42,779 nt of DNA from an uncultured Pelagibacteraceae bacterium (GCA_902545825.1 CACCHS010000007.1:1-42779), one strand, 5' to 3'; shown: positions 1 to 9,483, counted from the stretch's first letter. The notes: a model not told the origin generated them from the letters alone. Program-made: numbers and translations.

Positions 1-356
1 TGTTTGTTGAAATTTACATCAAATCTAGCAGAATAATTATTTTTTATAAATCTTTCATCTTTAATTTTGAAGGAATCAATTAAATTTTTTATCTCTATAT
101 TTTTAATTCTACCAAGTTTTGTCTCCTCACTTGAAATGACAGTCATTTTCATAAGTCTTTTAAACGCTTCAACGAATGCTTTATCCACGACTTTTTCTTT
201 TTTAAAATTAAGTTCAAATGGTTCCATTATTTCAATGTCATTTACACTAAATATTGATGATTTTAACTCTGAGCTAGAAAAATTTAAAAATAGAACTGTG
301 CTCAAAAAAATTATATAAGCTCTGTTCAGACTCAAAAAAGAAATTTTTAAATGCAT
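1..356 (-). CDS. DUF2066 family protein, N-terminal part (runs off the window)
   Basis: Reading the minus strand from the ATG at 354-356 gives an open frame of 118 codons to the window edge with no stop. It starts MHLKISFLSLNRAYIIFLST, a positively charged start plus hydrophobic stretch (about residues 12-27) that looks like a signal peptide. It continues with a region resembling DUF2066 proteins (KVVDKAFVEAFKRLM, then RIKN...IDSFKIKDERF...YSARFDV). DUF2066 proteins have no established biochemical role; the signal peptide suggests an envelope location. It is divergent from purM with only 11 bases between the two starts. The family call rests on motif style; the missing C-terminus prevents a firmer one. 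Confidence 0.7.
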   Translation of the reverse strand, partial: MHLKISFLSLNRAYIIFLSTVLFLNFSSSELKSSIFSVNDIEIMEPFELNFKKEKVVDKAFVEAFKRLMKMTVISSEETKLGRIKNIEIKNLIDSFKIKDERFIKNNYSARFDVNFNK

Positions 357-367
357 AATTTATTTTA

Positions 368-1396
368 ATGAATAATAAAAAATTTACATATGAAAAAAGT
401 GGCGTAAATATAACCGCAGCTGATAAATTTGTAGATTTTCTATCAAAAAAAGCAAAACAAAGTAGAAATAAATCTAAATTTAAAAATATTGGCGGTTTTG
501 GCTCAATATCAGAAATACCAAAAAAATATAAAAATCCAAAAATAGTTGCCTCCACTGATGGAGTTGGTACCAAAATTGAAATTGCAAATGACTTAAACAA
601 ATTTGATACAATAGGAATTGATTTAGTTGCAATGTGTGTAAATGATCTTATTGTTCAAGGTGCAAAACCTTTGATTTTTTTAGATTATATATCGATAAAT
701 AAAATTGATCTAAAAAAACTCAAATCTATAGCCAAGGGTATTATTACTGGATGTAAAATTTCAGATTGCGAACTTGTAGGAGGAGAAACTGCAGAAATGC
801 CAGGAACTTACGGGGAAAAAAAATTTGATATAGCTGGTTTTTCTGTTGGTATCGTGGATAATAAAAATTTTATTGATAATAATAAAATTAAAAAAGGTAA
901 TTTAATACTTGCAATTCCATCTAGTGGTATTCATTCTAATGGATATTCATTGATAAGATATATTCTAAAAAAAAATAAAATAAATTTTAAAAAAAATAAA
1001 TTTCTTAAAAAAGAATTAATTAAACCAACAAAAATTTATACAAAAGAGATACTATTACTTAACGAAAAAAATTTAATTAATGGATGTGCAAATATTACCG
1101 GCGGTGGAATAATAGATAATATTAAAAGGGTAATACCAAATGGATTATGCGCAAATATTGATCTATCGACGATAAAAGTTCCAAAGATTTTTAAATGGAT
1201 AAAAAAACAAAATGTTGAGGAAATGGATATGTTAAAAACTTTTAATTGTGGTGTTGGGTTTTGTTTAATTATCGAGAAAAAAAATTTAAATAAAATAAAA
1301 AAATTTTTTTCTAAAGAGTATAAGCCGTATCAAATTGGTAAAATAACTAAAGGAAAAATTAAAACCCTTTTTTATGATAAAGTCATTTGGCAATAA
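368..1396 (+). CDS. purM: Phosphoribosylformylglycinamidine cyclo-ligase (AIR synthetase)
   Basis: PurM closes the imidazole ring in purine synthesis: FGAM plus ATP gives AIR, in the cytoplasm. The 342-residue length is normal. Family motifs are present in order: the N-terminal YEKSGVNITAADKFVD, the ATP/substrate region STDGVGTKIEIAND, GIDLVAMCVNDLIVQGA, the glycine-rich ELVGGETAEMPGTY, and SSGIHSNGYSLIR in the C-terminal half. The start fits the usual family N-terminus. The 3' end overlaps purN by 23 bases, so the two are translationally coupled, as is usual for purM-purN. The start is only 11 bases from the divergent DUF2066 gene. Confidence 0.97.
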   Translation: MNNKKFTYEKSGVNITAADKFVDFLSKKAKQSRNKSKFKNIGGFGSISEIPKKYKNPKIVASTDGVGTKIEIANDLNKFDTIGIDLVAMCVNDLIVQGAKPLIFLDYISINKIDLKKLKSIAKGIITGCKISDCELVGGETAEMPGTYGEKKFDIAGFSVGIVDNKNFIDNNKIKKGNLILAIPSSGIHSNGYSLIRYILKKNKINFKKNKFLKKELIKPTKIYTKEILLLNEKNLINGCANITGGGIIDNIKRVIPNGLCANIDLSTIKVPKIFKWIKKQNVEEMDMLKTFNCGVGFCLIIEKKNLNKIKKFFSKEYKPYQIGKITKGKIKTLFYDKVIWQ

Positions 1397-2001
1397 AACA
1401 AAGATTGCTGTATTTATTTCTGGAAGAGGAACAAATTTAAAAAGTTTATTTTATTTTTCCAAAGAAAAAAAATCTAAAGTACAGATATGTATTGTAATTT
1501 CAAATAAAAAGTATGCAAAAGGATTAAATTTTGCCAAAAAAAAAAATATAAAATTTCAAATTTATACTTTTAAAAATCATTTAAGAGATGAGTTAATTAA
1601 TTTTGATGCTAATCAAATAAACCATCTATTTTCAGATTTATCTTCCTTAAATTTTACAAATTTTAAAAAAAAAAAATATTAAAATAATTTGTCTTGCGGG
1701 TTTTATGAAAATTTTATCAAGAGAATTTATAAAAAGATTTAAAGGAAAAATTATCAATATTCATCCCTCTTTATTGCCGAAGTATAAAGGTCTTGATACA
1801 CATAATAGAGCTATAAATAATAATGAAAAATATTCTGGTTGTTCTGTTCATTACGTTACATCAAAATTAGATTCAGGAAAAATTATATTACAGAAAAAAG
1901 TAAAAATTCTTAAAAACGATAATGCTAAAAGTCTGCAAAAAAGAGTGTTAAAGCAAGAACATAAAATTTATCCTAAAGCTCTAAAAATAATTATAAATTA
2001 G
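1374..2001 (+). pseudogene. purN: Phosphoribosylglycinamide formyltransferase, frameshifted and carrying foreign sequence
   Basis: PurN formylates GAR with 10-formyl-THF, a step of purine synthesis. The first frame (1374-1682) has the start KIAVFISGRGTNLKSL and VISNKKYAKGLNFAKKKNI. The second frame (continuous through KIICLAGFMKILSREFIKRF from about 1681, to 2001) holds the catalytic part: NIHPSLLPKYKGLDTH (Asn, His), GCSVHYVTSKLDSGKIILQ and EHKIYPKAL. The frames differ by one base; the change maps to the 12-A run 1665-1676. Removing one A gives a single 208-residue protein. Just before it, residues 75-94 (DANQINHLFSDLSSLNF) are not PurN-like but match LptG, from a 59-base copied segment. So the gene is either disrupted, rescued by slippage on the A run, or an assembly artefact. 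It overlaps purM by 23 bases and its stop interlocks with that of ndk. Confidence 0.85.
1598..1656 (+). repeat. 59-base ectopic copy of an lptG segment, inside purN
   Basis: This stretch matches 5753-5811 in lptG at 58 of 59 positions; the only mismatch is T1625 versus G5780. Both copies lie in the same codon phase and encode DANQIN(H/Q)LFSDLSSLNF. The residues fit LptG family sequence but not PurN, so this copy is the derived one. It is not an inverted repeat. Confidence 0.9.
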
Positions 2002-2408
2002 TGTGCAAAAAAAAAATCAATTTCAACTTTTGCATTATCCAGACTATCTGAACCATGTACTGTGTTTTTATCAATGGATAAACCAAATTCTTTTCTGATT
2101 GTTCCATCCTCTGCTTTTTTTGGATCAGTTGCACCCATCAGTTTTCTATTATCTAATACTGCTCCATTTTTTTCTAATACCATTACAACTATTGGTCCTG
2201 AAGATAAATATTCACATAAATCATTATAAAATGGCTTTGTTTCGTGAACTTTGTAAAATTTTTCAGCATCTTTTTTTTCAAGTTTAATTTTCTTTTCTTT
2301 AACAATTTTAAAACCCTCATTTTTAAATACTGTTTTAATTTTATCTTCAAGATTTCTCTCTACTGCGTCTGGTTTTATAATTGATAAAGTTTGTTCTAAA
2401 TTACTCAT
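1998..2408 (-). CDS. ndk: Nucleoside diphosphate kinase
   Basis: Ndk transfers the gamma phosphate between nucleoside triphosphates and diphosphates through a phosphohistidine. At 136 residues it has the usual length. The N-terminus [16 protein letters not shown] is typical, and the active site NTVHGSDS places the phospho-accepting histidine at residue 118, the classic position. [19 protein letters not shown] is the nucleotide-binding stretch. The start overlaps the end of pepA by 8 bases, so ndk is probably translated from the pepA transcript. Its TAA stop interlocks with the purN stop from the other strand (TTAG at 1998-2001). Confidence 0.97.
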   Translation of the reverse strand: MSNLEQTLSIIKPDAVERNLEDKIKTVFKNEGFKIVKEKKIKLEKKDAEKFYKVHETKPFYNDLCEYLSSGPIVVMVLEKNGAVLDNRKLMGATDPKKAEDGTIRKEFGLSIDKNTVHGSDSLDNAKVEIDFFFAH

Positions 2409-3870
2409 AGAAGTCTTCGACCAACTTGTTTAACAGTCTTACTCCATATCCTGTTGCACCACTTGAATTTAATGCTCCACCATATTTTGAAAAAGCCATA
2501 CCAGCAATATCGAGATGAGCCCAAGGTGTTTTATTTAAAATAAATCTTTGTAAAAATTGCGCTGCTGTTGTAGATCCTGCTCCCCCTACATAGTTTATAT
2601 TTTGCATATCTGCATTTTTTGAGTCCATCAATTTATCAAAGTTTTTATGTAATGGCATTCTCCATAATTTTTCGTCAGTTTTTTCACCAGCATCAATCAA
2701 TTCTTTGGAGAGTTTATCATTGTTAGAAAAAAGTCCTCCATATTCTGATCCCAAAGAAACTATTATTGCACCAGTTAAAGTTGCTAAATCAATTATAAAT
2801 TTGGGTCTAAATTTCTTTTCAGTAAAAGTTAAAGCGTCTGCTAAAACTAATCTTCCTTCAGCATCTGTATTTAATACTTCGATTGTTTTTCCACTATAAG
2901 ATTTTACAATATCTCCAGGTCTTTGAGCATTTCCACTTACCATATTTTCAACTAGACCTACTACACCTACAGCATTGACTGTTGCTTTTCTTAAAGCTAA
3001 AGTTTTCATTAACCCTACTACGGCAGCAGATCCTGCCATATCATATGTCATATCTTCCATAAATCTTGCTGGTTTTAATGAGTATCCACCAGTATCAAAG
3101 CATACACCCTTGCCGACAAATGCTAAGGGCTTACTTTTTGACCTATTACCATTCCATTCTATTGTTACAAGATACGATCCCCTTACGCTTCCTTGGCCAA
3201 CTCCTAAAAGAGCTCCCATTCCTAATTTTTTAAGTTCTTTTTTATTATATACTCTCACTTTCAAACCAATTTTTTTTAATTTTAATAATCTTTTTGCGTA
3301 TTCGTCTGGATGAAGAATATTTCCAGGTTCTGAAACAAGATCTTTTGTATAATTTGTGCCTTCTAAAATTGATGAAAATCTATCAAATTTTTTTTTATTT
3401 TTAATTTTTTTTGAATTCAAAATAGTTATATCTATAATTTTAACGTCTTGTTTTGTTTTATATTTATTAAAATTATACGATTTAAGATGCATACCATGAA
3501 GAAACTCATCGAAAAACGTGCTATTCTTACTTTGGGTTGCGGTGGTATTATTATTTAAGAAAGTAACATTAAAAATTAGATTTGATTTTAGATAATTATA
3601 AAAATTTGCTCCCCTTTTTTCATTTTCAGTTGGCGTGAGTTTATTTTTGATCTTTACTAAAATTATTTTTTGATCAGGGTTAAGATTAAACGAGATAAAG
3701 TCTTTTTTTTTTGATTTGTTTGAGATTATTGTTTTGCTTATTTGATTAGAGTTTTTGCTAATATTTAACTTATTAAGACCGTTAATTTTGAATTCTTCAT
3801 CAGAGAACAAAACATAATTCTTAATACTATTTTCGTTAGAACCAGTTTTATAGCTTATTTTTATTGACAT
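2401..3870 (-). CDS. pepA: Leucyl aminopeptidase (M17 family)
   Basis: This is a cytoplasmic, two-metal aminopeptidase that removes N-terminal residues from peptides. It is 489 residues, standard for M17. The N-terminal half is divergent and Lys/Asn-rich. The catalytic C-terminal half carries the metal and active-site motifs: [15 protein letters not shown] (Lys254, Asp259), the aspartate in [11 protein letters not shown] (Asp277), and the signature [14 protein letters not shown] (334-347). It is first in a pepA-ndk unit, overlapping ndk by 8 bases, and divergent from lptF across 81 bases, a neighbourhood also typical of other proteobacteria (pepA beside lptF/lptG). Confidence 0.97.
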   Translation of the reverse strand: MSIKISYKTGSNENSIKNYVLFSDEEFKINGLNKLNISKNSNQISKTIISNKSKKKDFISFNLNPDQKIILVKIKNKLTPTENEKRGANFYNYLKSNLIFNVTFLNNNTTATQSKNSTFFDEFLHGMHLKSYNFNKYKTKQDVKIIDITILNSKKIKNKKKFDRFSSILEGTNYTKDLVSEPGNILHPDEYAKRLLKLKKIGLKVRVYNKKELKKLGMGALLGVGQGSVRGSYLVTIEWNGNRSKSKPLAFVGKGVCFDTGGYSLKPARFMEDMTYDMAGSAAVVGLMKTLALRKATVNAVGVVGLVENMVSGNAQRPGDIVKSYSGKTIEVLNTDAEGRLVLADALTFTEKKFRPKFIIDLATLTGAIIVSLGSEYGGLFSNNDKLSKELIDAGEKTDEKLWRMPLHKNFDKLMDSKNADMQNINYVGGAGSTTAAQFLQRFILNKTPWAHLDIAGMAFSKYGGALNSSGATGYGVRLLNKLVEDFYE

Positions 3871-3951
3871 TTATAATAAATATGTACTTTAGGTTGTATT
3901 TAAAATATAAACTAAAGTTGAAGATATATAGATATTATCAGGCAAATTTCA

Positions 3952-5070
3952 ATGAAAAAAATTATTTATAATCAGCTTTTAAAAGATATTTCTAAGTTTT
4001 TTTTACTATCCAGTCTCAGTTTGTCACTAATTATATGGGTAATCCAAGCTGTAAATTTTTTAGATTATATATCAGAGGACGGGCATGGTCTTTTAACATA
4101 TTTCTATATAACTTTATTGAATTTTCCAAAAATCTTTAGCAGAATTTTGCCTTTCTGCGTTTTTATAAGTATTTTTTATACCCTTAATAGATATGAAGCT
4201 AAAAATGAACTAGTAATTTTTTGGAATATAGGGATAAATAAAGTTAAGTTTATTAATGTACTAGTAGTTTTCTCATTATTATTTTTATTTTTGCAAATAT
4301 TTTTAAATGCTTTAATTGTCCCAAAAACTTTAGACTCTGCCAGAGAGTATATAAGAAACTCAAAGGTTGATTTTTTTCCTAATTTGATAAAGGAAAAAAA
4401 ATTTATTGATGTTGTGCAAAATTTAACAATTTTTGTTGAATCTAAAAGTGAAAATGGTGACTTAAGAAATATTTACCTCAAAGATCAAGTTAAAGAAAAT
4501 CAGTCCCAGATTATTTATGCAGAAAGTGGAAAAATAGTTTCAGAAAATGGTTTGAATTTTTTAATTTTGAATAACGGAAGCTTTATTGACATAAATAATA
4601 ACAATCTTACAAGATTTGCATTTAAAAGAACTGATATTAATTTAGCAAAATATTCATCTAAGAGTACCAAAACACCAAAATTTCAAGAATTATCAACATT
4701 AGCTCTTATCTCATGTTTGTATAAAATTAATTACAATATACTTTTATATAAAATACCTGATTATTTTTTATGTGAAAACAAAGCTGAGAATGATATTGAT
4801 GAGGAATTATTTAAAAGACTAATAAAACCTTTTTTTATTCCTAGTATAGTATTAATTGCTTGTTTTCTAATTCTTTCAAATAAGGACTCATTTCAATACA
4901 GTCGATTTCAAAATCTATTATTTTTAATTGGTTTTTTTATTATTGTAATATCAGAGATATCAGCACGATACATCGGTAATAGTAAGGTTGAACTTTTCAT
5001 ATTTATACCCCTAATTATTTTTTTACTAAATTATTTATTTTTTATTTTTAAATTGAGGGTCAACAGATGA
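3952..5070 (+). CDS. lptF: LPS export ABC transporter permease LptF
   Basis: LptF pairs with LptG in the inner-membrane LptB2FG complex, which pulls LPS out of the membrane and hands it to the periplasmic bridge. The 372-residue protein has the family plan: N-terminal membrane segments (around residues 15-30, 55-75, 100-120), a large periplasmic domain with FVESKSENGDLRNIYLKD, and C-terminal segments around residues 280-370. AVNFLDYISEDG and the segment ending in ALIVP are typical of LptF. It is the first gene of lptF-lptG-lptD-surA-pdxA-rsmA and overlaps lptG in an ATGA arrangement. No ATP-binding partner LptB or LptC is in the window. Confidence 0.93.
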   Translation: MKKIIYNQLLKDISKFFLLSSLSLSLIIWVIQAVNFLDYISEDGHGLLTYFYITLLNFPKIFSRILPFCVFISIFYTLNRYEAKNELVIFWNIGINKVKFINVLVVFSLLFLFLQIFLNALIVPKTLDSAREYIRNSKVDFFPNLIKEKKFIDVVQNLTIFVESKSENGDLRNIYLKDQVKENQSQIIYAESGKIVSENGLNFLILNNGSFIDINNNNLTRFAFKRTDINLAKYSSKSTKTPKFQELSTLALISCLYKINYNILLYKIPDYFLCENKAENDIDEELFKRLIKPFFIPSIVLIACFLILSNKDSFQYSRFQNLLFLIGFFIIVISEISARYIGNSKVELFIFIPLIIFLLNYLFFIFKLRVNR

Positions 5071-6146
5071 TCAAAGTATATCAAAAATATTTGATAATCT
5101 CATTTTTGAAAACTCTTCTGGTAGTTTTTTCAATTTTTTTTTCATTAGTGATAATACTAAATATTTTTGAGGAGGTATCTTATTTAAGGGATACAGATAC
5201 AAATTTATTTTTTCCTATTTTTTTAACATTTCTAAATTCGCCTTCGATTGTCTATGAAACTTTTCCATTTATTTTTTTTATATCTACACAATTTTTATTT
5301 ATAAAATTACTTGATAGAGAAGAGCTAGATATTTTTAAAAAAGTAAGTTTAAGTAACATCAAAATTATATCTATTCTGTCAATTTTTGCTTTTTTACTAT
5401 CTATATTTATACTTATAATTTTTTACAACCTTTCATCTAACCTCAAATTTATTTATTTGGATTTAAAAAATAAATATTCAAAAGATAACAAATATTTAGC
5501 CGTTGTAACTGAAAATGGTTTATGGATTAAGGATGAAATCGATAATAATATAAATATAATAAATGCTGAAAAAATTTCTAATGGAATTCTTTATGATGTA
5601 ACAATAAACCAATTTACTAAAAAGTATGAAAACTTTAATAATATTTTAGTTGATGAGGTGAATATAAATAATAAACAATGGGTATTGAAAAACGTAAATT
5701 ATTCGAGTGGAAATTCAAGTACTCAAAAAAGTGAAAATATTTTATTTAAGAGTAATTTTGATGCTAATCAAATAAACCAGCTATTTTCAGATTTATCTTC
5801 CTTAAATTTTATAGAGCTTAATAAACTAAAAAATGATTATAAAAATATAGGTTATTCCGTCACCAATTTGAACATTCATTATCATAAACTTGCTTCGTAT
5901 CCTATTAACCTTACTGTTATGACTATTTTTAGCTGTATAATTATGCTTAACATAAAAAGAAATAATTCAAAAATATTTCATCTAATATTGGGAACTTTTT
6001 GTTCTGTCGTTATTTATTATATAAATTACTTTTCTAGTTTGCTTGGTGAAAATGAAAAATTGCCAGAATTTTTATCGATATGGTTACCTCTATTAATAAT
6101 ATCTCTTTTTTGCTCTATTGGATTAGTAAGGATAAATGAGAAATAA
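5067..6146 (+). CDS. lptG: LPS export ABC transporter permease LptG
   Basis: LptG is the second permease of LptB2FG. At 359 residues it matches family length: membrane segments near the N-terminus (10-35, 55-75, 90-115), a periplasmic beta domain, and a C-terminal block with YPINLTVMTIFSCIIML and further segments. The periplasmic region carries NGLWIKDEIDNNINIINAEK. Residues 229-248 (DANQINQLFSDLSSLNF) lead into the family-typical LKNDYKNIGYSVTNLNIHYH; this is the parent of the segment copied into purN. The start overlaps lptF by 4 bases, and lptD begins directly after the stop. Confidence 0.94.
   Translation: MIKVYQKYLIISFLKTLLVVFSIFFSLVIILNIFEEVSYLRDTDTNLFFPIFLTFLNSPSIVYETFPFIFFISTQFLFIKLLDREELDIFKKVSLSNIKIISILSIFAFLLSIFILIIFYNLSSNLKFIYLDLKNKYSKDNKYLAVVTENGLWIKDEIDNNINIINAEKISNGILYDVTINQFTKKYENFNNILVDEVNINNKQWVLKNVNYSSGNSSTQKSENILFKSNFDANQINQLFSDLSSLNFIELNKLKNDYKNIGYSVTNLNIHYHKLASYPINLTVMTIFSCIIMLNIKRNNSKIFHLILGTFCSVVIYYINYFSSLLGENEKLPEFLSIWLPLLIISLFCSIGLVRINEK
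5753..5811 (+). repeat. 59-base parental copy, within lptG
   Basis: This is the native member of the pair with 1598-1656 (58/59 identical). In LptG it encodes part of the stretch that precedes the C-terminal membrane segments and is consistent with LptG family sequence on both sides, so the direction of copying is lptG to purN. Confidence 0.88.
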
Positions 6147-8543
6147 ATGACAAAAAAAATTTTATTTATTTTCCTCAATATTTTTTTATTTTTTTTAAAT
6201 AATTTATCTTTTGCAGAAGATTTTTATTTCGAAGGCGATGAGATTGAAATTATAAATAACGGGGAAATTCTAAAATCAAATAAAGGTGTTCAAATAACCT
6301 CTTCATCGGGAGTTATTATAACAGCACAAGAGTTTGAGTATAATAAAAAAAATTTGGAATTAAGTGTAAATAACAACGTATTAGTTAATGATAAAGTAAA
6401 TAATCTAATAATTAAAACAAATAAAATCAAATATTTTAAAAATATAGAACAAATTCAAACATTTGAAGATACAGAAATAGAAATAGAAAAAAATATAATT
6501 ATTACAACTAAAAATTTAATTTATTCAAGAAATTTAAATGAGATAAAATCAAAATACAAAACCAACGTCAAGGACAGTTATGAAAATAATTTAATTACTG
6601 ATGACTTTGTTCTAAATACATCTAGCAAGGTTATTAAGGCTAAAAATGTAACATTAAAGGACAGTGACGGCAATATTTCATATTTCAAAAGTTTTTTCAG
6701 CAATATAAAAAATAACGAATTCTATGGTAAAGACATAAAAATGAATTTTTCAAATAAATCATTTGGTAATAGTCTTAATGAACCAAGGTTATATGGAAAC
6801 ATTTTAGAATTTAAAGATAATAATACAATTGTATCAAAGGGTATTTTTACTACTTGTCAAAAAAGAGATGGGTGCCCTCCATGGTCTCTTAGAGCTAATA
6901 AAATTGTTCATAATAGAGAAAAAAAAACAATTAATTATTTAAATGCCTGGCTGGAGGTTTATGACAAGCCAATTGTATATTTTCCAAAATTCTTTCACCC
7001 TGACCCTACTGTCAAAAGACAATCGGGTTTTTTAATTCCTACATTGAATGATTCTGGTAACTCAGGAACATCAGTACAAATACCATATTTTAAAGTAATT
7101 GCCGACGATGAGGATATAACTATTATGCCAAGAATTTTTACAAATAATGATATAATGTTACAAAATGAATATAGAAAGGTTGGAAAAAATTATGATCACA
7201 TAAGTGATTTTAGTTTTTATACATCTGCCTTGGGTAATAGTATTCAAACATCTAAATCACATTTTTTTTCAAATACAAAATTTGATTTTGAAGATGTTAT
7301 ATTTCAAGAGTCTAATTTGGAAATCAATTTGGAACAAGTGGCTAATGATACATATTTAAAAAGATATAAAATAAATTCACCATTAATTAAAAGTGAAACT
7401 TTAATGCATTCTTTTCTAAAATTTGATGGTTTCAATGATGATAGTTCATTAACAATAAGTACGGATGTTTATGAGGATTTAACTAAAAAAAACTCTGATA
7501 GATATGAATTAATACTTCCTAATCTTAGCTATTCAAGAGATTTGCAAAAAATTCTTGGATCAGATGGGTCAATAAGCTTTCAATCGGATTTTTTTCAAAA
7601 ACAATTTGAAACTAATAAATATGAACAAATACTGAATAATAGCATTATTTATTCTTCATTAAAAAAATATGAAAATAGTGGTTTAATTAAAGATTTTAAA
7701 CTTAGTATACTTAACCCAAATAAAAGCTCAAAAACAGGTTCAAATAATCAAAGCGAATCAAAAAACCAATTACTTTCACAATTTATGTATAATTTGAGCT
7801 ATCCTCTCTCAAAACAATCAGAATTTTTTGATAGTTTTATAACACCAAATTTATCTTATCGATTTAGTCCTAATAAAACAAAGAATATGTCTGATGTGGA
7901 CCGTAGATTAGATATCTCAAACATAAATTCCTTCAATAGAATTTCTGAAAATGATGCAGTTGAGGGAGGTCATTCAATAACCGCGAGTTTAGGGTATAAA
8001 AAAAATGATAAATTTGGAGAAGAAAAGATATCATTTGAAATTGCCCAGGTTATCAGCGATTCACCTAATGAAGATTTGCCAGCCAAAAGCTCTTTAAATA
8101 AGAAATATTCTGATTTAATTGGGAATATTAATTTAAAGGTTTCTGATATTTTAAAATTGGATTATGATTTTATGCTAGATGATGGTTTTTCAACATCAAA
8201 TTATAATTCTTTAAAAACAACTCTTAGTGTCAACAACCTTATTACTACATTTGAATACTTAGAGGAAAGTGATATAATGGGATCTAATCATTTTGTTGGT
8301 AATAATACAACGTTAAAATTTAATAATACTAATAGTTTAACTTTTAAAACACGGTCTAATAGAGAAATTGATTTAACTGAGTTTTATAATCTTATGTATC
8401 AATATGAAAATGATTGTTTGAGAGCTGCACTAGAATATAATAAAACTTTTTACGCAGATAGTGATATTAAGCCTGAAGAAGAATTACTTTTTTCTTTAAC
8501 CATTATGCCTTTTTCTAAAATCAGTTCGACAAATCTAAAATGA
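6147..8543 (+). CDS. lptD: LPS-assembly protein LptD (outer membrane)
   Basis: LptD is the outer-membrane barrel that places LPS in the outer leaflet. It is 798 residues. A signal peptide (KKILFIFLNIFLFFLNNLSFA) is followed by an LptA-like beta-jellyroll (about 25-200: DEIEIINNGEILKSNKGVQI, ITAQEFEYNKKNLEL). The LptD core follows, with the hallmark CQKRDGCPPWSLRA at residue 237 and YFPKFFHPDPTVKRQSGFLI, then a long barrel region rich in alternating aromatic residues. Only three cysteines stand out (237, 243, 757), so the disulfide pattern is reduced but could still link the N- and C-terminal parts. It starts immediately after lptG and is followed by surA, its usual chaperone. Confidence 0.95.
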   Translation: MTKKILFIFLNIFLFFLNNLSFAEDFYFEGDEIEIINNGEILKSNKGVQITSSSGVIITAQEFEYNKKNLELSVNNNVLVNDKVNNLIIKTNKIKYFKNIEQIQTFEDTEIEIEKNIIITTKNLIYSRNLNEIKSKYKTNVKDSYENNLITDDFVLNTSSKVIKAKNVTLKDSDGNISYFKSFFSNIKNNEFYGKDIKMNFSNKSFGNSLNEPRLYGNILEFKDNNTIVSKGIFTTCQKRDGCPPWSLRANKIVHNREKKTINYLNAWLEVYDKPIVYFPKFFHPDPTVKRQSGFLIPTLNDSGNSGTSVQIPYFKVIADDEDITIMPRIFTNNDIMLQNEYRKVGKNYDHISDFSFYTSALGNSIQTSKSHFFSNTKFDFEDVIFQESNLEINLEQVANDTYLKRYKINSPLIKSETLMHSFLKFDGFNDDSSLTISTDVYEDLTKKNSDRYELILPNLSYSRDLQKILGSDGSISFQSDFFQKQFETNKYEQILNNSIIYSSLKKYENSGLIKDFKLSILNPNKSSKTGSNNQSESKNQLLSQFMYNLSYPLSKQSEFFDSFITPNLSYRFSPNKTKNMSDVDRRLDISNINSFNRISENDAVEGGHSITASLGYKKNDKFGEEKISFEIAQVISDSPNEDLPAKSSLNKKYSDLIGNINLKVSDILKLDYDFMLDDGFSTSNYNSLKTTLSVNNLITTFEYLEESDIMGSNHFVGNNTTLKFNNTNSLTFKTRSNREIDLTEFYNLMYQYENDCLRAALEYNKTFYADSDIKPEEELLFSLTIMPFSKISSTNLK

Positions 8544-8547
8544 TAAT

Positions 8548-9483
8548 ATGTTTAAAATAAAGATTTTTATATTTTTAATATTAGCATATAGTTTTTTAAC
8601 AAATAATCTATTAGCAAAAAAAATTGAAATTTTATATAAAGTTGAAAATCACCCAATTACTAATAAAGATGTAGCTAAAGAAATTAATTATCTTCTTATG
8701 CTTAATGATCAACTTAAAACAATAGAAAAAGAGGAACTTATACAGTATGCAACAAAATCTATTATTAAAGAAAAGGTTAAAAAAATTGAAATACTTAAAA
8801 ATTTTGAATTTGGTGGGAATGAACAGCTTTTAGAAAGACAAATAGACTATTTAAGAAATAATCTAAATTTAGATGAAATCGAATTTGAAAGTTTACTAAA
8901 TTCATTAGACATTTCAAATAATTATTTAAAGGAAAAAATAGAAATTGAGTTAATGTGGAATAAACTTATCTATACAATTTACAAAGATAAATTAGTTATT
9001 AATGAGGTAGAAATAAGAGAAAAATTAAAGAGAGATTTAGAGAGTTCTTCAAATTTTCTAAATGAGTATCTGTTGCATGAGATTTTATTCAACCCCAAAC
9101 AAGTGTCAGATCTTGAGAATAACAAAACCAAAATTGAAAAAAGTATTCAGGAAATTGGATTTGAAAATACTGCTAATATTTTAAGTGAGGCACAATCTTC
9201 CAAACTTGGAGGTAAAATAGGATGGATTAAAGAAAATCAACTTACTAAGGAAGTTTTCAAAAACATTAAAAATCTAGAAATAGGTGCCTACACAAACCCT
9301 ATTAATGTTCCAGGGGGTCAGCTATTTTTATTTTTAAAAGATAAAAGAAAGACTAGATTAGAATTGAGTTTTGAAGAAGAATATGAAAAAATTTTAAAAA
9401 CCGAACAGAATCGACAACTAGATCAATATTCTTCTATATATTATAAAAAAACTGAAATTAACACAAAAATTTATGATAACTAA
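8548..9483 (+). CDS. surA: Periplasmic peptidyl-prolyl isomerase / chaperone SurA
   Basis: SurA escorts outer-membrane proteins, including LptD, through the periplasm. The 311-residue protein has a signal peptide (about 1-23), an N-terminal SurA chaperone domain (EILYKVENHPITNKDVAKEI, then helical), and one parvulin-like domain near residues 170-275 (LHEILF, AQSSKLGGKIGWIKENQLTK, GGQLFLFLKDKR). E. coli SurA has two parvulin domains; a single one is common in short alphaproteobacterial versions. It lies 4 bases after lptD and overlaps pdxA by 11 bases. Confidence 0.9.
   Translation: MFKIKIFIFLILAYSFLTNNLLAKKIEILYKVENHPITNKDVAKEINYLLMLNDQLKTIEKEELIQYATKSIIKEKVKKIEILKNFEFGGNEQLLERQIDYLRNNLNLDEIEFESLLNSLDISNNYLKEKIEIELMWNKLIYTIYKDKLVINEVEIREKLKRDLESSSNFLNEYLLHEILFNPKQVSDLENNKTKIEKSIQEIGFENTANILSEAQSSKLGGKIGWIKENQLTKEVFKNIKNLEIGAYTNPINVPGGQLFLFLKDKRKTRLELSFEEEYEKILKTEQNRQLDQYSSIYYKKTEINTKIYDN

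Noticed and set aside
67..318. Plus-strand frame of 83 codons near the window start
   Set aside because: It is a shadow of the minus-strand DUF2066 gene, which has a signal peptide and runs to the window edge.
1598..1656. Rickettsia-type palindromic element inserted in purN
   Set aside because: The segment is not an inverted repeat and has a clear parent in lptG.
672..4073. An 18-base match between purM (about 676-693) and lptF (about 4056-4073), both coding for FLDYIS
   Set aside because: FLDYIS is family-typical in both proteins and the sequence is AT-only in most positions, so coincidence explains it; flanks do not match.
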